64,000 nt of DNA, taken from the NCBI GenBank assembly GCA_028622995.1, contig JAJQJQ010000042.1, positions 992,001 through 1,056,000 on the forward strand, given 5' to 3'. A program made the translations under genes and the position numbers. The stretch comes from Panagrolaimus kolymaensis. Taxonomy: Eukaryota; Nematoda; Chromadorea; Rhabditida; Panagrolaimidae. The notes beneath the pieces were generated by a model. That model made no database searches and was not told where the DNA came from. It was given only the letters and a program-made list of their open reading frames with translations. This document shows, piece after piece, positions 50,365 to 62,150 of the stretch (position 1 is the stretch's first letter; the number at the start of each line of letters is the position of its first letter).

Positions 50365-53300
50365 GCGGTCGAAATTCTTGCATTTATTGCATCTTTTAAT
50401 ACATCTCTCTCCTTTGATGATTTTGTTTTTAGAAAAAAACCCGTCAGTAAGCTTCGAGGTCCATCAAAATTTAAATTTAATATTTTATAAAAAATAAAAA
50501 GCGGTCGAAATTCTTTCATTTATTGCATTACTAAATTCAAATCAGTCCATTGATGATTTTGTTTTTAGAAAAAAACCTGTCAGTAAGCTTCGAGGTCCAT
50601 CAAAATTTAAATTTAATATTTTATAAAAAATAAAAAGCGGTCGAAATTCTTGCATTTATTGCATCTTTTAATACATCTCTCTCCTTTGATGATTTTGTTT
50701 TTAGAAAAAAACCCGTCAGTAAGCTTCGAGGTCCATCAAAATTTAAATTTAATATTTTATAAAAAATAAAAAGCGGTCGAAATTCTTTCATTTATTGCAT
50801 CACTAAACTCAAATCAGTCCATTGATGATTTTGTTTTTAGAAAAAAACCTGTCAGTAAGCTTCGAGGTCCATCAAAATTTAAATTTAATATTTTATAAAA
50901 AATAAAAAGCGGTCGAAATTCTTTCATTTATTGCATCACTAAACTCAAATCAGTCCATTGATGATTTTGTTTTTAGAAAAAAACCGGTCAGTAAGCTTCG
51001 AGGTCCATCAAAATTTAAATTTAATATTTTATAAAAAATAAAAAGCGGTCGAAATTCTTGCATTTATTGCATCTTTTAATACATCTCTCTCCTTTGATGA
51101 TTTTGTTTTTAGAAAAAAACCCGTCAGTAAGCTTCGAGGTCCATCAAAATTTAAATTTAATATTTTATAAAAAATAAAAAGCGGTCGAAATTCTTGCATT
51201 TATTGCATCTTTTAATACATCTCTCTCCTTTGATGATTTTGTTTTTAGAAAAAAACCTGTCAGTAAGCTTCGAGGTCCATCAAAATTTAAATTTAATATT
51301 TTATAAAAAATAAAAAGCGGTCGAAATTCTTGCATTTATTGCATCTTTTAATACATCTCTCTCCTTTGATGATTTTGTTTTTAGAAAAAAACCCGTCAGT
51401 AAGCTTCGAGGTCCATCAAAATTTAAATTTAATATTTTATAAAAAATAAAAAGCGGTCGAAATTCTTTCATTTATTGCATCACTAAACTCAAATCAGTCC
51501 ATTGATGATTTTGTTTTTAGAAAAAAACCTGTCAGTAAGCTTCGAGGTCCATCAAAATTTAAATTTAATATTTTATAAAAAATAAAAAGCGGTCGAAATT
51601 CTTGCATTTATTGCATCTTTTAATACATCTCTCTCCTTTGATGATTTTGTTTTTAGAAAAAAACCCGTCAGTAAGCTTCGAGGTCCATCAAAATTTAAAT
51701 TTAATATTTTATAAAAAATAAAAAGCGGTCGAAATTCTTGCATTTATTGCATCTTTTAATACATCTCTCTCCTTTGATGATTTTGTTTTTAGAAAAAAAC
51801 CCGTCAGTAAGCTTCGAGGTCCATCAAAATTTAAATTTAATATTTTATAAAAAATAAAAAGCGGTCGAAATTCTTTCATTTATTGCATCACTAAACTCAA
51901 ATCAGTCCATTGATGATTTTGTTTTTAGAAAAAAACCTGTCAGTAAGCTTCGAAGTCCATAAAAATTTTAATTTAATATTTTATAAAAAATAAAAAGCGG
52001 TCGAAATTCTTTCATTTATTGCATCACTAAACTCAAATCAGTCCATTGATGATTTTGTTTTTAGAAAAAAACCTGTCAGTAAGCTTCGAGGCCATCAAAA
52101 TTTAAATTTAATATTTTATAAAAAATAAAAAGCGGTCGAAATTCTTGCATTTATTGCATCTTTTAATACATCTCTCTCCTTTGATGATTTTGTTTTTAGA
52201 AAAAAACCCGTCAGTAAGCTTCGAGGTCCATCAAAATTTAAATTTAATATTTTATAAAAAATAAAAAGCGGTCGAAATTCTTTCATTTATTGCATTACTA
52301 AATTCAAATCAGTCCATTGATGATTTTGTTTTTAGAAAAAAACCTGTCAGTAAGCTTCGAGGTCCATCAAAATTTAAATTTAATATTTTATAAAAAATAA
52401 AAAGCGGTCGAAATTCTTGCATTTATTGCATCTTTTAATACATCTCTCTCCTTTGATGATTTTGTTTTTAGAAAAAAACCCGTCAGTAAGCTTCGAGGTC
52501 CATCAAAATTTAAATTTAATATTTTATAAAAAATAAAAAGCGGTGGAAATTCTTTCATTTATTGCATTACTAAATTCAAATCAGTCCATTGATGATTTTG
52601 TTTTTAGAAAAAAACCTGTCAGTAAGCTTCGAGGTCCATCAAAATTTAAATTTAATATTTTATAAAAAATAAAAAGCGGTCGAAATTCTTGCATTTATTG
52701 CATCTTTTAATACATCTCTCTCCTTTGATGATTTTGTTTTTAGAAAAAAACCCGTCAGTAAGCTTCGAGGTCCATCAACATTTAAATTTAATATTTTATA
52801 AAAAATAAAAAGCGGTCGAAATTCTTGCATTTATTGCATCTTTTAATACATCTCTCTCCTTTGATGATTTTGTTTTTAGAAAAAAACCCGTCAGTAAGCT
52901 TCGAGGTCCATCAAAATTTAAATTTAATATTTTATAAAAAATAAAAAGCGGTGGAAATTCTTTCATTTATTGCATTACTAAATTCAAATCAGTCCATTGA
53001 TGATTTTGTTTTTAGAAAAAAACCTGTCAGTAAGCTTCGAGGTCCATCAAAATTTAAATTTAATATTTTATAAAAAATAAAAAGCGGTCGAAATTCTTGC
53101 ATTTATTGCATCTTTTAATACATCTCTCTCCTTTGATGATTTTGTTTTTAGAAAAAAACCCGTCAGTAAGCTTCGAGGTCCATCAAAGTTTAAATTTAAT
53201 ATTTTATAAAAAATAAAAAGCGGTCGAAATTCTTGCATTTATTGCATCTTTTAATACATCTCTCTCCTTTGATGATTTTGTTTTTAGAAAAAAACCCGTC

Positions 53301-54599
53301 AGTAAGCTTCGAGGTCCATCAACATTTAAATTTAATATTTTATAAAAAATAAAAAGCGGTCGAAATTCTTGCATTTATTGCATCTTTTAATACATCTCTC
53401 TCCTTTGATGATTTTGTTTTTAGAAAAAAACCCGTCAGTAAGCTTCGAGGTCCATCAAAATTTAAATTTAATATTTTATAAAAAATAAAAAGCGGTTGAA
53501 ATTCTTTCATTTATTGCATTACTAAATTCAAATCAGTCCATTGATGATTTTGTTTTTAGAAAAAAACCTGTCAGTAAGCTTCGAGGTCCATCAAAATTTA
53601 AATTTAATATTTTATAAAAAATAAAAAGCGGTCGAAATTCTTGCATTTATTGCATCTTTTAATACATCTCTCTCCTTTGATGATTTTGTTTTTAGAAAAA
53701 AACCCGTCAGTAAGCTTCGAGGTCCATCAAAATTAAAATTTAATATTTTATAAAAAATAAAAAGCGGTCGAAATTCTTGCATTTATTGCATCTTTTAATA
53801 CATCTCTCTCCTTTGATGATTTTGTTTTTAGAAAAAAACCCGTCAGTAAGCTTCGAGGTCCATCAAAATTTAAATTTAATATTTTATAAAAAATAAAAAG
53901 CGGTCGAAATTCTTGCATTTATTGCATCACTAAACTCAAATCAGTCCATTGATGATTTTGTTTTTAGAAAAAAACCCGTCAGTAAGCTTCGAGGTCCATC
54001 AAAATTTAAATTTAATATTTTATAAAAAATAAAAAGCGGTCGAAATTCTTGCATTTATTGCATCACTAAACTCAAATCAGTCCATTGATGATTTTGTTTT
54101 TAGAAAAAAACCCGTCAGTAAGCTTCGAGGTCCATCAAAATTTAAATTTAATATTTTATAAAAAATAAAAAGCGGTCGAAATTCTTGCATTTATTGCATC
54201 TTTTAATACATCTCTCTCCTTTGATGATTTTGTTTTTAGAAAAAAACCCGTCAGTAAGCTTCGAGGTCCATCAAAATTTAAATTTAATATTTTATAAAAA
54301 ATAAAAAGCGGTCGAAATTCTTTCATTTATTGCATCACTAAACTCAAATCAGTCCATTGATGATTTTGTTTTTAGAAAAAAACCTGTCAGTAAGCTTCGA
54401 GGTCCATCAAAATTTAAATTTAATATTTTATAAAAAATAAAAAGCGGTCGAAATTCTTTCATTTATTGCATCACTAAACTCAAATCAGTCCATTGATGAT
54501 TTTGTTTTTAGAAAAAAACCTGTCAGTAAGCTTCGAGGTCCATCAAAATTTAAATTTAATATTTTATAAAAAATAAAAAGCGGTCGAAATTCTTGCATT

Positions 54600-57240
54600 T
54601 ATTGCATCACTAAATTCAAATCAGTCCATTGATGATTTTGTTTTTAGAAAAAAACCGGTCAGTAAGCTTCGAAGTCCATCAAAATTTAAATTTAGTATTT
54701 TATAAAAAATAAAAAGCGGTCGAAATTCTTTCATTTATTGCATCACTAAACTCAAATCAGTCCATTGATGATTTTGTTTTTAGAAAAAAACCTGTCAGTA
54801 AGCTTCGAGGTCCATCAAAATTTAAATTTAATATTTTATAAAAAATAAAAAGCGGTCGAAATTCTTTCATTTATTGCATCACTAAACTCAAATCAGTCCA
54901 TTGATGATTTTGTTTTTAGAAAAAAACCTGTCAGTAAGCTTCGAGGTCCATCAAAATTTAAATTTAATATTTTATAAAAAATAAAAAGCGGTCGAAATTC
55001 TTTCATTTATTGCATCACTAAACTCAAATCAGTCCATTGATGATTTTGTTTTTAGAAAAAAACCTGTCAGTAAGCTTCGAGGTCCATCAAAATTTAAATT
55101 TAATATTTTATAAAAAATAAAAAGCGGTCGAAATTCTTGCATTTATTGCATCACTAAACTCAAATCAGTCCATTGATGATTTTGTTTTTAGAAAAAAACC
55201 TGTCAGTAAGCTTCGAGGTCCATCAAAATTTAAATTTAATATTTTATAAAAAATAAAAAGCGGTCGAAATTCTTGCATTTATTGCATCACTAAATTCAAA
55301 TCAGTCCATTGATGATTTTGTTTTTAGAAAAAAACCGGTCAGTAAGCTTCGAAGTCCATCAAAATTTAAATTTAGTATTTTATAAAAAATAAAAAGCGGT
55401 CGAAATTCTTTCATTTATTGCATCACTAAACTCAAATCAGTCCATTGATGATTTTGTTTTTAGAAAAAAACCTGTCAGTAAGCTTCGAGGTCCATCAAAA
55501 TTTAAATTTAATATTTTATAAAAAATAAAAAGCGGTCGAAATTCTTTCATTTATTGCATCACTAAACTCAAATCAGTCCATTGATGATTTTGTTTTTAGA
55601 AAAAAACCTGTCAGTAAGCTTCGAGGTCCATCAAAATTTAAATTTAATATTTTATAAAAAATAAAAAGCGGTCGAAATTCTTTCATTTATTGCATCACTA
55701 AACTCAAATCAGTCCATTGATGATTTTGTTTTTAGAAAAAAACCCGTCAGTAAGCTTCGAGGTCCATCAAAATTTAAATTTAATATTTTATAAAAAATAA
55801 AAAGCGGTCGAAATTCTTTCATTTATTGCATCACTAAACTCAAATCAGTCCATTGATGATTTTGTTTTTAGAAAAAAACCTGTCAGTAAGCTTCGAGGTC
55901 CATCAAAATTTAAATTTAATATTTTATAAAAAATAAAAAGCGGTCGAAATTCTTTCATTTATTGCATCACTAAACTCAAATCAGTCCATTGATGATTTTG
56001 TTTTTAGAAAAAAACCTGTCAGTAAGCTTCGAGGTCCATCAAAATTTAAATTTAATATTTTATAAAAAATAAAAAGCGGTCGAAATTCTTGCATTTATTG
56101 CATCACTAAATTCAAATCAGTCCATTGATGATTTTGTTTTTAGAAAAAAACCGGTCAGTAAGCTTCGAAGTCCATCAAAATTTAAATTTAGTATTTTATA
56201 AAAAATAAAAAGCGGTCGAAATTCTTTCATTTATTGCATCACTAAACTCAAATCAGTCCATTGATGATTTTGTTTTTAGAAAAAAACCTGTCAGTAAGCT
56301 TCGAGGTCCATCAAAATTTAAATTTAATATTTTATAAAAAATAAAAAGCGGTCGAAATTCTTTCATTTATTGCATCACTAAACTCAAATCAGTCCATTGA
56401 TGATTTTGTTTTTAGAAAAAAACCTGTCAGTAAGCTTCGAGGTCCATCAAAATTTAAATTTAATATTTTATAAAAAATAAAAAGCGGTCGAAATTCTTGC
56501 ATTTATTGCATCACTAAACTCAAATCAGTCCATTGATGATTTTGTTTTTAGAAAAAAACCTGTCAGTAAGCTTCGAGGTCCATCAAAATTTAAATTTAAT
56601 ATTTTATAAAAAATAAAAAGCGGTCGAAATTCTTGCATTTATTGCATCACTAAATTCAAATCAGTCCATTGATGATTTTGTTTTTAGAAAAAAACCGGTC
56701 AGTAAGCTTCGAAGTCCATCAAAATTTAAATTTAGTATTTTATAAAAAATAAAAAGCGGTCGAAATTCTTTCATTTATTGCATCACTAAACTCAAATCAG
56801 TCCATTGATGATTTTGTTTTTAGAAAAAAACCTGTCAGTAAGCTTCGAGGTCCATCAAAATTTAAATTTAATATTTTATAAAAAATAAAAAGCGGTCGAA
56901 ATTCTTTCATTTATTGCATCACTAAACTCAAATCAGTCCATTGATGATTTTGTTTTTAGAAAAAAACCTGTCAGTAAGCTTCGAGGTCCATCAAAATTTA
57001 AATTTAATATTTTATAAAAAATAAAAAGCGGTCGAAATTCTTGCATTTATTGCATCACTAAATTCAAATCAGTCCATTGATGATTTTGTTTTTAGAAAAA
57101 AACCGGTCAGTAAGCTTCGAAGTCCATCAAAATTTAAATTTAGTATTTTATAAAAAATAAAAAGCGGTCGAAATTCTTTCATTTATTGCATCACTAAACT
57201 CAAATCAGTCCATTGATGATTTTGTTTTTAGAAAAAAACC
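54600..57240 (+). repeat. Variable-length HOR marked by TTCGAAGTCC monomers
   Basis: A monomer with CCGGTCAG, TTCGAAGTCC and an AATTTAGTATT core recurs at about 54671, 55351, 56167, 56711 and 57119. The gaps are 680, 816, 544 and 408 bp, which are 5, 6, 4 and 3 monomers of 136 bp. Monomers between the markers are mostly CCTGTCAG with TTCTTTCATT. The unit therefore has a constant marker and a changing number of filler monomers. A further marker lies at about 58479, 10 monomers on. Confidence 0.85.
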
Positions 57241-58643
57241 CGTCAGTAAGCTTCGAGGTCCATCAAAATTTTAATTTAGTATTTTATAAAAAATAAAAAG
57301 CGGTCGAAATTCTTGCATTTATTGCATCTTTTAATACATCTCTCTCCTTTGATGATTTTGTTTTTAGAAAAAAACCGGTCAGTAAGCTTCGAGGTCCATC
57401 AAAATTTAAATTTAATATTTTATAAAAAATAAAAAGCGGTCGAAATTCTTGCATTTATTGCATCACTAAATTCAAATCAGTCCATTGATGATTTTGTTTT
57501 TAGAAAAAAACCCGTCAGTAAGCTTCGAGGTCCATCAAAATTTAAATTTAATATTTTATAAAAAATAAAAAGCGGTCGAAATTCTTGCATTTATTGCATC
57601 ACTAAATTCAAATCAGTCCATTGATGATTTTGTTTTTAGAAAAAAACCGGTCAGTAAGCTTCGAGGTCCATCAAAATTTAAATTTAATATTTTATAAAAA
57701 ATAAAAAGCGGTCGAAATTCTTTCATTTATTGCATCACTAAACTCAAATCAGTCCATTGATGATTTTGTTTTTAGAAAAAAACCTGTCAGTAAGCTTCGA
57801 GGTCCATCAAAATTTAAATTTAATATTTTATAAAAAATAAAAAGCGGTCGAAATTCTTGCATTTATTGCATCTTTTAATACATCTCTCTCCTTTGATGAT
57901 TTTGTTTTTAGAAAAAAACCCGTCAGTAAGCTTCGAGGTCCATCAAAATTTAAATTTAGTATTTTATAAAAAATAAAAAGCGGTCGAAATTCTTGCATTT
58001 ATTGCATCACTAAACTCAAATCAGTCCATTGATGATTTTGTTTTTAGAAAAAAACCCGTCAGTAAGCTTCGAGGTCCATCAAAATTTAAATTTAATATTT
58101 TATAAAAAATAAAAAGCGGTCGAAATTCTTTCATTTATTGCATCACTAAACTCAAATCAGTCCATTGATGATTTTGTTTTTAGAAAAAAACCCGTCAGTA
58201 AGCTTCGAGGTCCATCAAAATTTAAATTTAATATTTTATAAAAAATAAAAAGCGGTCGAAATTCTTGCATTTATTGCATCACTAAATTCAAATCAGTCCA
58301 TTGATGATTTTGTTTTTAGAAAAAAACCTGTCAGTAAGCTTCGAGGTCCATCAAAATTTAAATTTAATATTTTATAAAAAATAAAAAGCGGTCGAAATTC
58401 TTGCATTTATTGCATCTTTTAATACATCTCTCTCCTTTGATGATTTTGTTTTTAGAAAAAAACCGGTCAGTAAGCTTCGAAGTCCATCAAAATTTAAATT
58501 TAGTATTTTATAAAAAATAAAAAGCGGTCGAAATTCTTTCATTTATTGCATCACTAAACTCAAATCAGTCCATTGATGATTTTGTTTTTAGAAAAAAACC
58601 CGTCAGTAAGCTTCGAGGTCCATCAAAATTTTAATTTAGTATT

Positions 58644-59787
58644 TTATAAAAAATAAAAAGCGGTCGAAATTCTTGCATTTATTGCATCTTTTAATACATC
58701 TCTCTCCTTTGATGATTTTGTTTTTAGAAAAAAACCCGTCAGTAAGCTTCGAGGTCCATCAAAATTTAAATTTAATATTTTATAAAAAATAAAAAGCGGT
58801 CGAAATTCTTGCATTTTTTGCATCACTAAATTCAAATCAGTCCATTGATGATTTTGTTTTTAGAAAAAATCCGGTCAGTAAGCTTCGAGGTCCATCAAAA
58901 TTTAAATTTAATATGTTATAAAAAATAAAAAGCGGTCGAAATTCTTTCATTTATTGCATCACTAAACTCAAATCAGTCCATTGATGATTTTGTTTTTAGA
59001 AAAAAACCTGTCAGTAAGCTTCGAGGTCCATCAAAATTTAAATTTAATATTTTATAAAAAATAAAAAGCGGTCGAAATTCTTGCATTTATTGCATCACTA
59101 AATTCAAATCAGTCCATTGATGATTTTGTTTTTAGAAAAAAACCCGTCAGTAAGCTTCGGGGTCCATCAAAATTTAAATTTAATATTTTATAAAAAATAA
59201 AAAGCGGTCGAAATTCTTGCATTTATTGCATCACTAAATTCAAATCAGTCCATTGATGATTTTGTTTTTAGAAAAAAACCGGTCAGTAAGCTTCGAGGTC
59301 CATCAAAATTTAAATTTAATATTTTATAAAAAATAAAAAGCGGTCGAAATTCTTTCATTTATTGCATCACTAAACTCAAATCAGTCCATTGATGATTTTG
59401 TTTTTAGAAAAAAACCTGTCAGTAAGCTTCGAGGTCCATCAAAATTTAAATTTAATATTTTATAAAAAATAAAAAGCGGTCGAAATTCTTGCATTTATTG
59501 CATCACTAAATTCAAATCAGTCCATTGATGATTTTGTTTTTAGAAAAAAACCTGTCAGTAAGCTTCGAGGTCCATCAAAATTTAAATTTAATATTTTATA
59601 AAAAATAAAAAGCGGTCGAAATTCTTGCATTTATTGCATCTTTTAATACATCTCTCTCCTTTGATGATTTTGTTTTTAGAAAAAAACCCGTCAGTAAGCT
59701 TCGAGGTCCATCAAAATTTAAATTTAATATTTTATAAAAAATAAAAAGCGGTCGAAATTCTTGCATTTTTTGCATCACTAAATTCAA
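58644..59787 (+). repeat. 952-bp spaced repeat with GCATTTTTTGC marker
   Basis: The change GCATTTTTTGCATC (normally GCATTTATTGCATC) occurs near 58811 and again near 59763, exactly 952 bp (7 monomers) apart. The monomer before each also matches. The rest of the interval is too uniform to fix the duplication ends by eye. Confidence 0.65.
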
Positions 59788-61449
59788 ATCAGTCCATTGA
59801 TGATTTTGTTTTTAGAAAAAAACCTGTCAGTAAGCTTCGAGGTCCATCAAAATTTAAATTTAATATTTTATAAAAAATAAAAAGCGGTCGAAATTCTTTC
59901 ATTTATTGCATCACTAAACTCAAATCAGTCCATTGATGATTTTGTTTTTAGAAAAAAACCCGTCAGTAAGCTTCGAGGTCCATCAAAATTTAAATTTAAT
60001 ATTTTATAAAAAATAAAAAGCGGTCGAAATTCTTGCATTTATTGCATCACTAAATTCAAATCAGTCCATTGATGATTTTGTTTTTAGAAAAAAACCGGTC
60101 AGTAAGCTTCGAGGTCCATCAAAATTTAAATTTAATATTTTATAAAAAATAAAAAGCGGTCGAAATTCTTTCATTTATTGCATCACTAAATTCAAATCAG
60201 TCCATTGATGATTTTGTTTTTAGAAAAAAACCCGTCAGTAAGCTTCGAGGTCCATCAAAATTTAAATTTAATATTTTATAAAAAATAAAAAGCGGTCGAA
60301 ATTCTTGCATTTATTGCATCACTAAATTCAAATCAGTCCATTGATGATTTTGTTTTTAGAAAAAAACCTGTCAGTAAGCTTCGAGGTCCATCAAAATTTA
60401 AATTTAATATTTTATAAAAAATAAAAAGCGGTCGAAATTCTTGCATTTATTGCATCTCTAAACTCAAATCAGTCCATTGATGATTTTGTTTTTAGAAAAA
60501 AACCCGTCAGTAAGCTTCGAGGTCCATCAAAATTTAAATTTAATATTTTATAAAAAATAAAAAGCGGTCGAAATTCTTTCATTTATTGCATCACTAAACT
60601 CAAATCAGTCCATTGATGATTTTGTTTTTAGAAAAAAACCTGTCAGTAAGCTTCGAGGTCCATCAAAATTTAAATTTAATATTTTATAAAAAATAAAATG
60701 CGGTCGAAATTCTTGCATTTATTGCATCACTAAATTCAAATCAGTCCATTGATGATTTTGTTTTTAGAAAAAAACCTGTCAGTAAGCTTCGAGGTCCATC
60801 AAAATTTAAATTTAATATTTTATAAAAAATAAAAAGCGGTCGAAATTCTTTCATTTATTGCATCACTAAACTCAAATCAGTCCATTGATGATTTTGTTTT
60901 TAGAAAAAAACCTGTCAGTAAGCTTCGAGGTCCATCAAAATTTAAATTTAATATTTTATAAAAAATAAAAAGCGGTCGAAATTCTTGCATTTATTGCATC
61001 TCTAAACTCAAATCAGTCCATTGATGATTTTGTTTTTAGAAAAAAACCTGTCAGTAAGCTTCGAGGTCCATCAAAATTTAAATTTAATATTTTATAAAAA
61101 ATAAAAAGCGGTCGAAATTCTTGCATTTATTGCATCACTAAATTCAAATCAGTCCATTGATGATTTTGTTTTTAGAAAAAAACCCGTCAGTAAGCTTCGA
61201 GGTCCATCAAAATTTAAATTTAATATTTTATAAAAAATAAAAAGCGGTCGAAATTCTTGCATTTATTGCATCACTAAATTCAAATCAGTCCATTGATGAT
61301 TTTGTTTTTAGAAAAAAACCTGTCAGTAAGCTTCGAGGTCCATCAAAATTTAAATTTAATATTTTATAAAAAATAAAAAGCGGTCGAAATTCTTGCATTT
61401 ATTGCATCTCTAAACTCAAATCAGTCCATTGATGATTTTGTTTTTAGAA

Positions 61450-61880
61450 AAAAACCCGTCTGTAAGCTTCGAGGTCCATCAAAATTTAAATTTAATATTT
61501 TATAAAAAATAAAAAGCGGTCGAAATTCTTTCATTTATTGCATCACTAAACTCAAATCAGTCCATTGATGATTTTGTTTTTAGAAAAAAACCCGTCTGTA
61601 AGCTTCGAGGTCCATCAAAATTTAAATTTAATATTTTATAAAAAATTAAAAGCGGTCGAAATTCTTTCATTTATTGCATCACTAAACTCAAATCAGTCCA
61701 TTGATGATTTTGTTTTTAGAAAAAAACCTGTCAGTAAGCTTCGAGGTCCATCAAAATTTAAATTTAATATTTTATAAAAAATAAAAAGCGGTCGAAATTC
61801 TTGCATTTATTGCATCTCTAAACTCAAATCAGTCCATTGATGATTTTGTTTTTAGAAAAAAACCCGTCTGTAAGCTTCGA
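61450..61880 (+). repeat. Cluster of CCCGTCTG monomers
   Basis: The box CCCGTCTG (CCCGTCAG elsewhere in domain 2) is found near 61458, 61594 and 61866, that is 1 and 2 monomers apart, and I saw it nowhere else in the window. It looks like a very local spread of one new mutation. The second of these monomers is followed by the core end AAAAATTAAAAGC. Confidence 0.75.
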
Positions 61881-62150
61881 GGTCCATCAAAATTTAAATT
61901 TAATATTTTATAAAAAATAAAAAGCGGTCGAAATTCTTTCATTTATTGCATCACTAAACTCAAATCAGTCCATTGATGATTTTGTTTTTAGAAAAAAACC
62001 TGTCAGTAAGCTTCGAGGTCCATCAAAATTTAAATTTAATATTTTATAAAAAATAAAAAGCGGTCGAAATTCTTGCATTTATTGCATCTCTAAACTCAAA
62101 TCAGTCCATTGATGATTTTGTTTTTAGAAAAAAACCCGTCAGTAAGCTTC

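Larger units (their letters stand above)
50190..62150 (+). repeat. Array domain 2: homogeneous 136-bp monomers
   Basis: From about 50197 the AT core becomes TTAAATTTAATATTTTATAA and the following box becomes CCTGTCAG, CCCGTCAG or CCGGTCAG instead of CCCGTTAG. Spacing is 136 bp almost throughout; AAGCTT at 50313 and 50449 is an example. An exception is a monomer at about 52081-52100 that lost one T in GGTCC. A new marker, TTCTTTCATTT in place of TTCTTGCATTT, is common here and absent from domain 1. The marker CATTACTAAATTC appears near 50255, 50527, 52294, 52567, 52973 and 53517. The 135-bp core that dominates domain 1 is absent. Confidence 0.92.
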
